From the NCBI GenBank assembly GCA_028821775.1, contig JAPKFB010000022.1, forward strand, positions 1 through 64,000: a stretch of 64,000 bases of DNA. The letters run 5' to 3'. Position 1 is the stretch's first letter. Each line of letters starts with the position of its first letter. The notes under the pieces were generated by a model. The model was not told the DNA's origin and made no database searches. It saw only the letters and a list, made by a program, of their open reading frames with translations. A program made the position numbers and the translations under genes. The DNA comes from Roseibacillus sp. (GTDB lineage: Bacteria; Verrucomicrobiota; Verrucomicrobiia; Verrucomicrobiales; Akkermansiaceae). Below, in pieces: positions 25,592-35,662 of the stretch.

Positions 25592-28500
25592 ATGCCACTC
25601 CGCTCCCTTCTCCTCCTTGGGCTCACTACCCTCTCTTGCAACGGCGCCGTTCTTGTCGCCCGGGCCGCTCAGTGGAACTACCTCAAAGGAACCGTTGAAG
25701 CATCCGCGCCCACTTCCGCCTGGCGCGGGGTTGACTTCAATGACGCCACTTGGACAGTCGGCAACGCGCCCTTCCGCTACGGTGATGGCAGCGGGGGGAC
25801 CAACCTCACCGACATGCGGGGCAACTACACCACCCTGTTCCTCAGGCGCACGTTCAACGTCACTGAGGTCGCTCTCATTTCGAGTCTCGAGCTCATCATC
25901 GATTTTGACGACGGCTACGCCCTCTGGATCAACGGATCTCTCGTTCATTCGCAGAATCCGCCCCAAACCTATACCTACCTCGCCACCGCTGGGGGCAGTC
26001 ACGAGTCGGGCACCTTCCAGAGCTTTCCGCTCCCAAACCCGCAGGATTTTCTCGTCGAAGGGGTGAACACCATCGCGATCCAGGTCTTCAACGTCAACTC
26101 TACCAGTAGCGACCTCATGATGAATCCCGAGCTCGTCTCGACCGCTCCCGATTCCGAGCCTCCGGTGGTGGTCAACCTCACCCCAGCTCCGGGCAACGTC
26201 ATGGACTTGTCTCAAATCACGGTGACCTTCTCGGAACCGGTCAGCGGAATCGATGCGAGCGACATGACCATCAATGACGTGGAGGCCCAGTCGGTGTCAG
26301 GGGGAGGCGATCAGTATACCTTCAGCTTCGCGTCCGTCCCCTTCGGCCCTGCCACGGTGGAATGGAGCCAGGATCACGGAATTAGGGACACTGCTTCGCC
26401 CTCCAACCCATTCGACTCAATAGTCCCCGGCGAGGTGCGTTCCTATCTTGTGATCGATGACCTCCCACCCACCACCACCGGTCTCTTGCCTCCGCCCAAT
26501 CTGATCCTGCGCGACCTGAAGGATGTCTCGGTGAGTTTCTCCGAACCCGTCACCAGAGTGCATGCCGGCGACCTCCTCGCCAACGGCACTCCTGCCACCG
26601 CCGTCAGCGGCGCCGGGGCCGGACCCTACGTCTTTTCCTTCAGCGCCCTCGGGGACGGCCCCCTTGCGATGAGCTGGGCCAGCAATCACGGAATCACCGA
26701 CCTCGCGGCGGACCCCAACAGCTTTCTCGGAGCCAGCTGGTCCTACACCATCGATCCCAACGCAAACCCGGGGAGCATTTCGATCAATGAGCTTATTGCG
26801 TCCAATCGCTCCGGTCGCCTTGATGAAGATGGTGAAGCCACCGATTGGATCGAACTTCACAATTTCGGCACCACCCCGGTCAATGTCATGGGCTGGTCGC
26901 TCAGCGACGATCCCAATGAACCCAGCAAGTTCATCCTGCCGGATCGCAGTATCACCGCAGGCGGATACCTCCTCATTTCTGCCTCCGGAAAGAACCGCAC
27001 CCATGTGGGGGCGGGTGAGATTCACACCGGCTTCAAACTGGCTGCCTCTGGCGAGTATCTCGGCCTCTTCACACCCGAACTCCCCCGCGCGGTCGCAGAT
27101 GAACTGGCCCCTGCCTTCCCCGTGCAGCGCAATGATCATTCCTACGGCCGTGATAACCTCGGGACTTGGCGCTATTACTCCAGCCCAACCCCCGGCAGCC
27201 CCAATGGCAACAGCACGATTTTGGGACTCCTACCCCCGCCCCACGTGAATATCCCACGCGGATTCTACCGCTTGGCTTTCGACCTGCACTTCGCTTCCGA
27301 GGACCCGCTAGCCACCATTCGCTACACCACCAACGGAAGTGAACCAACCTCCACCAACGGCACCGTCTACACCAACTCAATCCGTGTCACGAGCACACGG
27401 GTGATTCGAGCCGCGGCCTTTCGCAGAGGATACCTGCCCTCCGAGATCATCACCCATAGCTACTTTTATAACGCATCCTCGGCGGTGCGCTCCCTCCCCG
27501 TGGTTTCCCTCACTACTGACAACAGTAATCTCTGGGGATCAACCGGGATCCAGGAAACCAATCCGCGCAACACCACCAAGCGGGGCATCGCCTGGGAACG
27601 TCCCGTCTCGGCGGAACTCATCAACCCGGACAACAGCGGATTCCAGAAAAATTGCGGGCTTCGTGTACAGGGCGGTGACTACGTTCGAGGACGCTACAAC
27701 CCCAATGGCGGGTTGCCGTTTTCAAAGTACTCCTTTCGACTCTATTTCCGCGGTGATTACGGCCCCACCATGCTCGACTACCCGTTCTTCGAGGACTCCG
27801 AAGTGGAACTCTTTGATCGCATCACCCTGCGCGCCGGAATGAACGACCACTCCAATCCCTTCATCGTCGATGAGATGGTCCGACGCATGCAGTTCGAGAC
27901 CAAGAATGTGGCGGCCCGGGGAAACTTCATCAACCTCTTCATCAACGGCCAATACAAAGGATACTACAATGCCACCGAACGCATCGATGATGACTTCATG
28001 CGCTCTTGGCATGGCGGCGACAACCGCTGGGACGTCATCGCACAGTTTGGCGAAGTGCGGGAAGGAGACTCCGCCGAATGGAACAGCATGCGCAGTATCG
28101 TGGGGCGAGACATGACCATCCCCACCAACTACCAGGCTGCCCTGCAGGTCCTCGACCTCGACAACTTCATCGACTACCTTCTCGTCAATGTCTACGGAGG
28201 CACCGGCGACTGGCCGCACAACAACTGGCGCGCAGCCCGGGAGCGGGTAAGCGGTGCCAAGTTCCGCTTCTACGTCTGGGACGCCGAATGGTCGTTCGGA
28301 AACCTCGGGCGCTCCGTCAGCGGGAACACCCTCACCGGTGAACTTGGCGGGGACTCCGAAATCGCTCTCCTCTATCAGTCACTCCTACAAAGTGCCGAGT
28401 TCCGTCTCCGTTGGGCCGACCGTGCGCACAAACATTTCTACAACGGAGGCTCCATGGAGGATGCGCGTAATCTCGAACGCTATGAAGAATTGCGCAGCAA

Positions 28501-31500
28501 GATGTCCTCCGTCCTGCCAGGCCTGAGCACCTCCATCCGCAACACCTGGATCCCTCAACGGCGCGCGGTCATCATTCAGGACATGAAGGGACAAGATCTT
28601 TTCCGCTCGGACGACGCTCCTTCCTTCAATCATTTGGGAGGCTCGGTGGCACCCGGATTCCAAGTGAGCATGAGCGCCCCCGGCGGAGACATCTACTACA
28701 CCGTCGACGGGAGCGATCCCCGCTCGGCGCCGGACCCCAATGCCGGGGGGTTCTCCCGCGTCCTCCTTGCTGAAAACGCACCCAAACGCGTCCTGGTGCC
28801 AACCTCCAACGCTCTTGGCACCACCTGGACCGGCGGCAACGAACCCTTCAATGCTACCTCCTGGATCTCGGGCACCGCCGGGGTGGGGTACGACGAACAA
28901 TCCACCTACAACTCGCTCATCAACATCGATATCGAGGCCGAGATGAACAACAACAACACCTCGTGCTACATCCGCATTCCGTTCACGGTGACCGCAGGGG
29001 ATCTCCTCGACGTGAACTTCATGCAGTTGAAGGCGCGCTACGATGATGGCTTCGCGGCCTTTCTAAATGGCGTGCGCATCATCGGACCGAATGCCCCGGC
29101 CTCCCTCACCTACAACTCTCCCTCGCAGGGAAACAATTCGGACAGCTCCGCGGTAAATCTTCGCAGTTTCAACGTCACTGACTTTCTGGGTGAGCTCAAT
29201 CTCGGTGACAACATCCTCGCCATGCACGGATTGAATGACGGCATTGGCAGCTCCGACTTTCTAAACTCCGTTGCGCTCGAAGTAGGCGAGAATCTCACGG
29301 GCGGCGTTTCACCATCCGCTCTCGAATACGCCCTCCCAATCATCATCAATGGCAACACCTTCGTCAGGGCACGCACCGTTCGCAACGGGGAGTGGAGCGC
29401 GATCCTGGAAGCGGAGTACTTCCACGAACCGGACACCCCCTCCCTTCGCATCACGGAGATCATGTACAATCCGGATGGCGGCAGCGCATATGAGTTCATC
29501 GAATTGCAAAACGTGGGGACCCGCCTCGTGGACCTGGCACGCCTCCAGTTCTCGGGCATCACCTTCACCTTCCGGGAAGGAGCCACGCTCGCCCCGGGAG
29601 CGCGCCTGGTCCTCAGCTCCAACAATGGTCCCGCCGCCTTTGCCTCCCGCTATCCCGGCGTGGCCGTCTGGGGCTCCTTCGCCGGCAACCTCTCGAATGG
29701 CGGCGAGCGCATCGCCCTCACCGATGGCTTTGGCAACACCCTCACTTCGGTTGACTACCGCGATTCCGACGGATGGGCCACCGCCGCCGATGGGGAGGGA
29801 TTCTCTCTCGTCCTGCTCGACCCTTCGGGCGACCCCGATGACCCAGCCAACTGGACTGCCAGCTCCATGCTCGACGGCTCCCCCGGTCTCCCCGACCCCT
29901 CGCCCCCACCACCGCTCGTCACCTTCACCGAAGTCCTCGCAGACAACCAGGGAGCAGTCCCCCACGGTGACGGAGCTCCCGCCTTCATCGAGTTGCACAA
30001 TCCCAGCCTCAGCCCGGTAATCCTCACCGGATGGAGCTTGAGCAATGACGGAAACCTCCTCGACAAATTCAGCTTTCCACTCGGGAGCCAGATCGGAGCC
30101 GGACAACACCTCGTCATTTGGTGCACCACTCCCCAGGGAGTTCCCGGTCTCTACAGCGGCTTTGCTCTCGCGCCCGATGGGGGCTCCCTCTTCCTGACCA
30201 ACGCCGGCAATCGTCGAGTCGATGCACTTTCCTATGGCCTCCAAGTCCCCGATCTCTCCGTGAGCATGGTGGGCAACGACTGGACCCTCGCAATTCCCAC
30301 TCCCGGATCTGCCAGCCTCAACGCGGTCGCCCTCGCCTCACAATCACAACTCTCCATCAACGAGTGGGTTTCCAATCGCGTGCCCGGGCAATCCGACTGG
30401 CTCGAACTCTACAACCGGGATGCGAGCGCTCCGGTGCCCCTGCACGATCTCCATCTCAAGAGCGGAGATACCACTTTCGGATACCGCGCCCTCTCCTTCA
30501 TAGCCCCGGGAGGTTTCCTTCGTCTCTGGGCTGACGAAAAGGTTGGCCCCGCCCACCTCGACTTTCGCCTCCAGGCGGAGGGCGGAACCCTCTCTCTGCT
30601 CGACTCCAACGGCGTGGAATTCGAGACTCTGAATTACTCGTCGCAGAGCGAAGATGTCTCGAGCGGCCGCCTGCCCGATGGCGCCGCCTCCATCGTCACC
30701 TTCACCAATTCCGCCAGCCCCGGCGCCGCCAATTATCAGTCGAGAAATTCAGGTCTCCTCTTCAACGAATTGCGGGCCGAATTCGCCGGCGCTGGCCCGG
30801 GGTGGATCGAACTGAAGAACACAAGTGGCAACCTCTTCTCACTGACCGGGCACTCCCTGACCCTCGGTCATCGGGACGGAACTCGCTGGCCCTTCCCGAG
30901 CGGGCAAAGCATCCCGAGCAACCGCCACCTCGTCGTCATCTGCGACGGACTCCGAGCGCCCGCCTCTCTCCCCGGTGATATGAACACCGGTATCGCGCTC
31001 TCACCGGTCGGACAAGAGATCTATCTCTTCGATGCTGCCGGACACGAAATCGATCGTCTGCACTACGGTTCACAGGTTTCCGGCAAAAGCATCGGACGCC
31101 CCTCCGATCTCGGAACCTGGACCCTGCTCTCCTCTCCCACCCGGGGCACAGGCAACTCAGGGGGCGCCCAGCTTGGCCTCGTGAACGCACTGCGCATCAA
31201 TGAGTGGCTCGCCAATGCGGGCCTCAACGAGAGTGATTACGTCGAACTCTTCAACTCCTCCGCGCTACAATCGATCTCCCTCGCCGGTCTGCGCCTCACC
31301 GATGATCTCACTACCCATGGCATCAATCAGTTCACCATTCCCGCTTTGAGCTTCATCGGGCCCAGTTCGTTCGCGCTCTTCATCGCGGACGGTTCCCGGG
31401 AGGTGGGACACCTCCCCTTCAATCTCGACGCGAACGGCGAAACGCTCCGTCTATACAGCACAACCGGCTCCACCATCCTCAATGAAGTTACCTGGGGAAT

Positions 31501-31981
31501 TGAAAGCGAAGGAGTATCCTCTGGGCGCCTCCCGGACGGTGCAGCCGCCCTCGGGACGCTCGCTTTCCAATCCCCCGGAATCTCGAATCAGAGCAATCCA
31601 AATCTGGACAGCGATGGCGACGAGATGATCGATTCCTGGGAACTCGCCCACGGACTCAATCCCAATGATCCTGCGGACGCCACCCTGGACGCCGATGAGG
31701 ACGAGCGGTCAAACCTCTACGAATTCCGCAGCGGCACCAATCCGAACGACCCATCCAGCTTCCTCGCCATCTCCAGCACGAGCCGTGACGCTAACGAATT
31801 CAGGCTCGAATTTACGGCTCACGCCGGCATTCGCTACACCGTCGAGCACAGTGAAGATCTCGTCGCTTGGCAGCAACTGGAAGTCATCGAGAACCAGAGC
31901 GTGGATCGTCTCGAATCAGTGGTCGCCTCCGCGCCCGGAGCAAGACACTTCTATCGCTTGTCTGCGGAGCGGGCGCCGTAA
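25592..31981 (+). CDS. Giant secreted CotH-domain protein with lamin-tail and Ig-like domains, 2129 aa
   Basis: The start ATG at 25592 (MPLRSLLLLGLTTLSC) gives a signal peptide. Approximate domain order: N-terminal beta-sandwich (20-170), two Ig-like SEPV repeats (190-390), lamin-tail domain 1 (about 390), a chitobiase/hexosaminidase C-terminal-like repeat IRYTTNGSEP (about 570), and a CotH kinase-like domain (about 640-1000). CotH hallmarks include LRVQGGDYVRG, FINLFINGQYKGYYN, TERIDDDFM and YVWDAEWSFG. A second chitobiase-like repeat lies near 1035. Five further lamin-tail domains (about 1285, 1443, 1587, 1722, 1867) and a TSP3-like Asp-rich repeat near 2005 (LDSDGDEMIDSWE) follow. Probably surface-exposed; role unknown. 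Confidence 0.88.
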   Translation: MPLRSLLLLGLTTLSCNGAVLVARAAQWNYLKGTVEASAPTSAWRGVDFNDATWTVGNAPFRYGDGSGGTNLTDMRGNYTTLFLRRTFNVTEVALISSLELIIDFDDGYALWINGSLVHSQNPPQTYTYLATAGGSHESGTFQSFPLPNPQDFLVEGVNTIAIQVFNVNSTSSDLMMNPELVSTAPDSEPPVVVNLTPAPGNVMDLSQITVTFSEPVSGIDASDMTINDVEAQSVSGGGDQYTFSFASVPFGPATVEWSQDHGIRDTASPSNPFDSIVPGEVRSYLVIDDLPPTTTGLLPPPNLILRDLKDVSVSFSEPVTRVHAGDLLANGTPATAVSGAGAGPYVFSFSALGDGPLAMSWASNHGITDLAADPNSFLGASWSYTIDPNANPGSISINELIASNRSGRLDEDGEATDWIELHNFGTTPVNVMGWSLSDDPNEPSKFILPDRSITAGGYLLISASGKNRTHVGAGEIHTGFKLAASGEYLGLFTPELPRAVADELAPAFPVQRNDHSYGRDNLGTWRYYSSPTPGSPNGNSTILGLLPPPHVNIPRGFYRLAFDLHFASEDPLATIRYTTNGSEPTSTNGTVYTNSIRVTSTRVIRAAAFRRGYLPSEIITHSYFYNASSAVRSLPVVSLTTDNSNLWGSTGIQETNPRNTTKRGIAWERPVSAELINPDNSGFQKNCGLRVQGGDYVRGRYNPNGGLPFSKYSFRLYFRGDYGPTMLDYPFFEDSEVELFDRITLRAGMNDHSNPFIVDEMVRRMQFETKNVAARGNFINLFINGQYKGYYNATERIDDDFMRSWHGGDNRWDVIAQFGEVREGDSAEWNSMRSIVGRDMTIPTNYQAALQVLDLDNFIDYLLVNVYGGTGDWPHNNWRAARERVSGAKFRFYVWDAEWSFGNLGRSVSGNTLTGELGGDSEIALLYQSLLQSAEFRLRWADRAHKHFYNGGSMEDARNLERYEELRSKMSSVLPGLSTSIRNTWIPQRRAVIIQDMKGQDLFRSDDAPSFNHLGGSVAPGFQVSMSAPGGDIYYTVDGSDPRSAPDPNAGGFSRVLLAENAPKRVLVPTSNALGTTWTGGNEPFNATSWISGTAGVGYDEQSTYNSLINIDIEAEMNNNNTSCYIRIPFTVTAGDLLDVNFMQLKARYDDGFAAFLNGVRIIGPNAPASLTYNSPSQGNNSDSSAVNLRSFNVTDFLGELNLGDNILAMHGLNDGIGSSDFLNSVALEVGENLTGGVSPSALEYALPIIINGNTFVRARTVRNGEWSAILEAEYFHEPDTPSLRITEIMYNPDGGSAYEFIELQNVGTRLVDLARLQFSGITFTFREGATLAPGARLVLSSNNGPAAFASRYPGVAVWGSFAGNLSNGGERIALTDGFGNTLTSVDYRDSDGWATAADGEGFSLVLLDPSGDPDDPANWTASSMLDGSPGLPDPSPPPPLVTFTEVLADNQGAVPHGDGAPAFIELHNPSLSPVILTGWSLSNDGNLLDKFSFPLGSQIGAGQHLVIWCTTPQGVPGLYSGFALAPDGGSLFLTNAGNRRVDALSYGLQVPDLSVSMVGNDWTLAIPTPGSASLNAVALASQSQLSINEWVSNRVPGQSDWLELYNRDASAPVPLHDLHLKSGDTTFGYRALSFIAPGGFLRLWADEKVGPAHLDFRLQAEGGTLSLLDSNGVEFETLNYSSQSEDVSSGRLPDGAASIVTFTNSASPGAANYQSRNSGLLFNELRAEFAGAGPGWIELKNTSGNLFSLTGHSLTLGHRDGTRWPFPSGQSIPSNRHLVVICDGLRAPASLPGDMNTGIALSPVGQEIYLFDAAGHEIDRLHYGSQVSGKSIGRPSDLGTWTLLSSPTRGTGNSGGAQLGLVNALRINEWLANAGLNESDYVELFNSSALQSISLAGLRLTDDLTTHGINQFTIPALSFIGPSSFALFIADGSREVGHLPFNLDANGETLRLYSTTGSTILNEVTWGIESEGVSSGRLPDGAAALGTLAFQSPGISNQSNPNLDSDGDEMIDSWELAHGLNPNDPADATLDADEDERSNLYEFRSGTNPNDPSSFLAISSTSRDANEFRLEFTAHAGIRYTVEHSEDLVAWQQLEVIENQSVDRLESVVASAPGARHFYRLSAERAP

Positions 31982-32038
31982 TCACGACGATGCGCAGCAA
32001 GCGCCCCTCCCCACCGGCCCAGAGGAGAGACTTTAGGC

Positions 32039-33499
32039 ATGGCGCTTGAAATACCCCGCCTCGGCCCTCAGCTTCCTCCCATGGCGCGCGCATTTCTCGA
32101 CGACAACTTCCTGCTGCACAGTAAAACAGCGGAGCATCTCTACCACGAAGTGGCAGCTGTGCAGCCCATTATTGACTATCACACCCACTTGCCGCCCCAG
32201 GAAGTGGCCGAGAATCAGCGCTGGGAAAACATCACCGCGCTTTGGTTGAGCGAAGATCACTACAAGTGGCGGGCGATGCGCGCAAACGGCATTCCCGAGA
32301 CTCACATCACCGGCAATGCGTCTCCTCGCGACAAGTTCCAAGCCTGGTCCCAGACCATTCCCAACACCATCGGCAACCCCCTCTTTCACTGGACTCATCT
32401 TGAACTCCGGCGCTGCTTCGGAATCGACACTCTGCTCAATCCGGACACCGCAGAGGAAGTCTGGAACGCCGCCAACGAGCGAATCGCTGAAAAAGACTTT
32501 TGTGCCCACGGTCTCCTCGAACGCTTCAAGGTCGACACCGTCGGAACGACCGATGATCCGTCCGATTCTCTGGCCCATCATGAGGCCTGCGCAGCTCTCG
32601 ATCTTGAAACCAAAATCTATCCCACCTTTCGGCCCGACAAGGCCTTCATGATCGACCGTCCCCACATTCTGAATCCCTTCTGCGATCGCTTGGGGGAAGC
32701 AGCCGACATCGAGATCAACTCCGTGGATGAACTCCTCAAAGCGCTGAAGAAGCGCCACGACGATTTTCATGCTGTGGGCTGCCGACTCTCCGATCACGGC
32801 ATGAAGCATTGCCCCTCAGCCCCTTGCTCCGAGAAAGACGCAGCTGCCATCTTTCATAATGCGCGCTCCGACCTCGATGTTAACGTCTCGGATGTTGATC
32901 AGTTCACAGCCTACATCATGCAGCACCTCGCACGCTGGAATTCAGAGCGCGGCTGGACCATGCAACTACACCTCGCGCCGGTGCGGAACCCAAACTCTCG
33001 CTATTTCAGTCAGGTGGGCCCGGACTCCGGATTCGATACCATCGGGGACTGGCCCCAAGGCGAAGCTCTCTTGAGGTTTCTCGATCTCCTCGATGGCGTC
33101 AAAGCTCTCCCCAAGACGATTCTCTACAATCTCAATCCCCGTGACAACGCCCTCTTTGCAGCTGCCTGCGGTTCCTTCCAGGAGGGTCCCACCCCAGCCA
33201 AGATCCAATGGGGCTCCGCCTGGTGGTACAATGACACCCTGCGGGGCATGACCGATCAGATTCAAACCCTCGCCTCCATCGGACTCCTGCCGCGCTTCGT
33301 GGGCATGCTCACCGACTCACGCTCCTTCCTGTCCTATCCCCGCCACGAATACTTCCGGCGTCTCCTCTGTAATCTCATCGCCACCGATGTGGAGAACGGA
33401 GAGATTCCGGACGACAGGGATCTTCTTGATTCCCTCATTCGCGGCATTTGCTATGAAAATGCCAAAGCCTACTTCACCTTTCCTCACCATGACTGCTAA
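32039..33499 (+). CDS. uxaC: Glucuronate isomerase
   Basis: Interconverts D-glucuronate and D-fructuronate (or galacturonate/tagaturonate), cytosolic, amidohydrolase-like fold. The metal-site segment IIDYHTHLPPQEVAEN and RWENITALWLSEDHYKWRAMRANGI match UxaC. GTTDDPSDSL and the C-terminal FVGMLTDSRSFLSYPRHEYFRR are also family hallmarks. Length 486 is near the usual 470. The ATG at 32039 has an AGGAG sequence about 12 bases upstream; ATG 32081 (MARAFLDDNF) is an alternative. It follows the giant gene by 57 bases. It supplies the uronate branch of polymer breakdown; no uxaB/uxuA is in this window. Confidence 0.95.
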   Translation: MALEIPRLGPQLPPMARAFLDDNFLLHSKTAEHLYHEVAAVQPIIDYHTHLPPQEVAENQRWENITALWLSEDHYKWRAMRANGIPETHITGNASPRDKFQAWSQTIPNTIGNPLFHWTHLELRRCFGIDTLLNPDTAEEVWNAANERIAEKDFCAHGLLERFKVDTVGTTDDPSDSLAHHEACAALDLETKIYPTFRPDKAFMIDRPHILNPFCDRLGEAADIEINSVDELLKALKKRHDDFHAVGCRLSDHGMKHCPSAPCSEKDAAAIFHNARSDLDVNVSDVDQFTAYIMQHLARWNSERGWTMQLHLAPVRNPNSRYFSQVGPDSGFDTIGDWPQGEALLRFLDLLDGVKALPKTILYNLNPRDNALFAAACGSFQEGPTPAKIQWGSAWWYNDTLRGMTDQIQTLASIGLLPRFVGMLTDSRSFLSYPRHEYFRRLLCNLIATDVENGEIPDDRDLLDSLIRGICYENAKAYFTFPHHDC

Positions 33500-35414
33500 C
33501 CGCCACCTTGGGCTCACGCTCCTCTTCCTCGTCCTTTGCCTCCCTCCTCTCGCTTCTGCGGCCCCGGCCCAGCAGCCCAACATCCTCTGGCTCTCTGCCG
33601 AGGACCACGGTCCGCATCTCGGTTGCTACGGCGACAAGTATGCCACCACCCCCAATGTGGACGCCTTCGCAAAACGGTCGCTGCTATATAGCAAGGCCGT
33701 TTCCACCGCTCCAGTCTGCGCCCCCGCGCGCACCACGATCATTTGCGGCATGTATGCCCCATCGGTCGGCGGCCACCACATGCGCTCCCAGGCACCCAAA
33801 CCCAAGTGGCTCAAATTCTATCCTGAGTTTCTTCGTGAAGCGGGTTACTACTGCACCAACAGTTCGAAGACAGACTACAACATCGATCACAACATCAAGG
33901 AGATCTGGAACGAATCTTCGGGCAAGGCCCACTACCGTAACCGCAAGGAAGGACAGCCCTTCTTCGCAATCTTCAACCAGACCTGTACACACGAGAGCAA
34001 GATCCGCAGCGCGAACGCCAAAACGATCCATGACCCCGCCTTGGCAACCCTCCCGCCCTACCATCCTGACACTCCCGAAGTGCGCAGCAACTGGGCCCAG
34101 TACTACGATCGTCTCACCCAGATGGACGACTGGTTTGCCGGTCACCTGAAAGCGCTTGCAGAAGCCGGACTCGCCGAAGATACCATCGTGATCTTCTGGG
34201 CCGACCACGGTTCCGGCATGCCGCGCGGCAAGCGCTACGCCGGATGGAGTGGACTCCATGTCCCCATGATCGTGAATATTCCCGAGAAGTGGAAGCACCT
34301 GCGCCCTCCCGAATACAAGGCGGGCGGCAAGTCCGACCGATTGGTGGGCTTTGTCGATCTCGGCGCAACCACTCTTTCTCTCGCAGGGATCAAGCCCGCA
34401 GAGTTCCAGCAGGGCAATGCCTTCCTCGGCAAGTTCGTCACCGATCCGCCCAAGTATTCCTACGGCTTCCGCGGCCGTATGGACGAACGCCCCGATTGCT
34501 CCCGCACCGTGATGAATGGCCGATATGTCTATATCCGCAACTTCATGCCCCACCTCCCACACGGGCAGAGCCTGAACTATCAACTCCAGACCCAAGCCAC
34601 TCGCGTGTGGCGTCGTCTCTACCGTGAAGGAAAACTCAATGCGGTGCAGTCTGCCTTCTGGAAGAAGAAAGCTCCTGAGGAACTCTACGACATCACCAAG
34701 GACTACCACGAGACTGTGAACCTGGCCCTCGATCCGACCCATCAGACCCAACTCGTGACCATGCGCGAAGCCCTCTATGCCAACATTAAGGCGACCCATG
34801 ATGTCGCGCTCTTTCCTGAAGGAATGTTTCACGATGAAGCGAGGAAGCACGGGGTCACCCCGGCCGATCTCACCCGCAAGGAAGGGGCCTATCCCGTTGA
34901 TGAGATTCGCAAGTCTGCCGACCTCTTACTCAACGCCGAACTCAAACCCGGAGGCCTCGCTCCCATGCTCAGCGCGAAGCTTCCAGCCCAACGGTTCTGG
35001 GCCGCCCTCGCCTGTCTCTACAAGGGCGAACACTTTAGTCATGCCCTCAGTAGCCAGCTCACCGCCTTGCTCCAGGATCCTTCCCGGAGCGTTCGGATTG
35101 CAGCCGGTGAAGTGCTTGCGACCTATCCCAGCGACAAGAAGCAACGGGATCTCGCCATGGCCGTCCTGCTCGAAAACAGCGACCCCACCAAATCCAGCGC
35201 CTTCCATGCAGTCTCCGCCCTCAACGCCTTGGAGCATCTCCCCCTTCTTCCCAAGCCTCTCAAGGAGCAGATTGCCAAGCTGCCCACCAACGATCCCAAC
35301 GTCCCCGGCCGCCCCAACGGCTATGTTTCACGCATGAAAAGCCACATCGCTTCTCCCATCCCTGATCATTTTACGGCCACTCCTCAAACCAGGAAAGCCC
35401 GGAAGAAGAAATAG
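33489..35414 (+). CDS. Sulfatase, formylglycine-dependent (family S1), with C-terminal helical repeats, 641 aa
   Basis: ATG 33489 overlaps the uxaC stop by 11 bases and opens a signal peptide (hydrophobic about 8-23, cleavage after ASA). The catalytic motif is Cys77-Ala-Pro-Ala-Arg, and the Cys type requires formylglycine maturation. Metal residues include LSAEDHGPHLGCYGDK and WADHGSGMPRGK. Beyond residue 500 a HEAT-like helical tail (SSQLTALLQDPSRSVRIAAGEVLATYP) is appended. Relatives of this type occur in PVC bacteria that degrade sulfated glycans. The overlap suggests coupling with uronate isomerase. Exact sulfatase subfamily not assigned. Confidence 0.92.
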   Translation: MTANRHLGLTLLFLVLCLPPLASAAPAQQPNILWLSAEDHGPHLGCYGDKYATTPNVDAFAKRSLLYSKAVSTAPVCAPARTTIICGMYAPSVGGHHMRSQAPKPKWLKFYPEFLREAGYYCTNSSKTDYNIDHNIKEIWNESSGKAHYRNRKEGQPFFAIFNQTCTHESKIRSANAKTIHDPALATLPPYHPDTPEVRSNWAQYYDRLTQMDDWFAGHLKALAEAGLAEDTIVIFWADHGSGMPRGKRYAGWSGLHVPMIVNIPEKWKHLRPPEYKAGGKSDRLVGFVDLGATTLSLAGIKPAEFQQGNAFLGKFVTDPPKYSYGFRGRMDERPDCSRTVMNGRYVYIRNFMPHLPHGQSLNYQLQTQATRVWRRLYREGKLNAVQSAFWKKKAPEELYDITKDYHETVNLALDPTHQTQLVTMREALYANIKATHDVALFPEGMFHDEARKHGVTPADLTRKEGAYPVDEIRKSADLLLNAELKPGGLAPMLSAKLPAQRFWAALACLYKGEHFSHALSSQLTALLQDPSRSVRIAAGEVLATYPSDKKQRDLAMAVLLENSDPTKSSAFHAVSALNALEHLPLLPKPLKEQIAKLPTNDPNVPGRPNGYVSRMKSHIASPIPDHFTATPQTRKARKKK

Positions 35415-35662
35415 CCCCCCAGTTTGTCCTCCCGCCCTTTCCTGGAGAGCGCGGCATTCCAGGCTTCCCAAAAATTCATGTCGCAACTTGCGGCCTCTTT
35501 TCCCGGTCAGAAACATGGCCTGAGTGACATCCACTCTCTCGTTGCCAGAGCGGCGCGAGAAGCAGCCAAGAAAGCAGAATACCCGGGGCATAATCCCTGC
35601 TTCTCCCCCAAGCTGCCAAGGACAGGGTTGAAAAACACCAGCACGGTGTCATTAGTCCCCCC

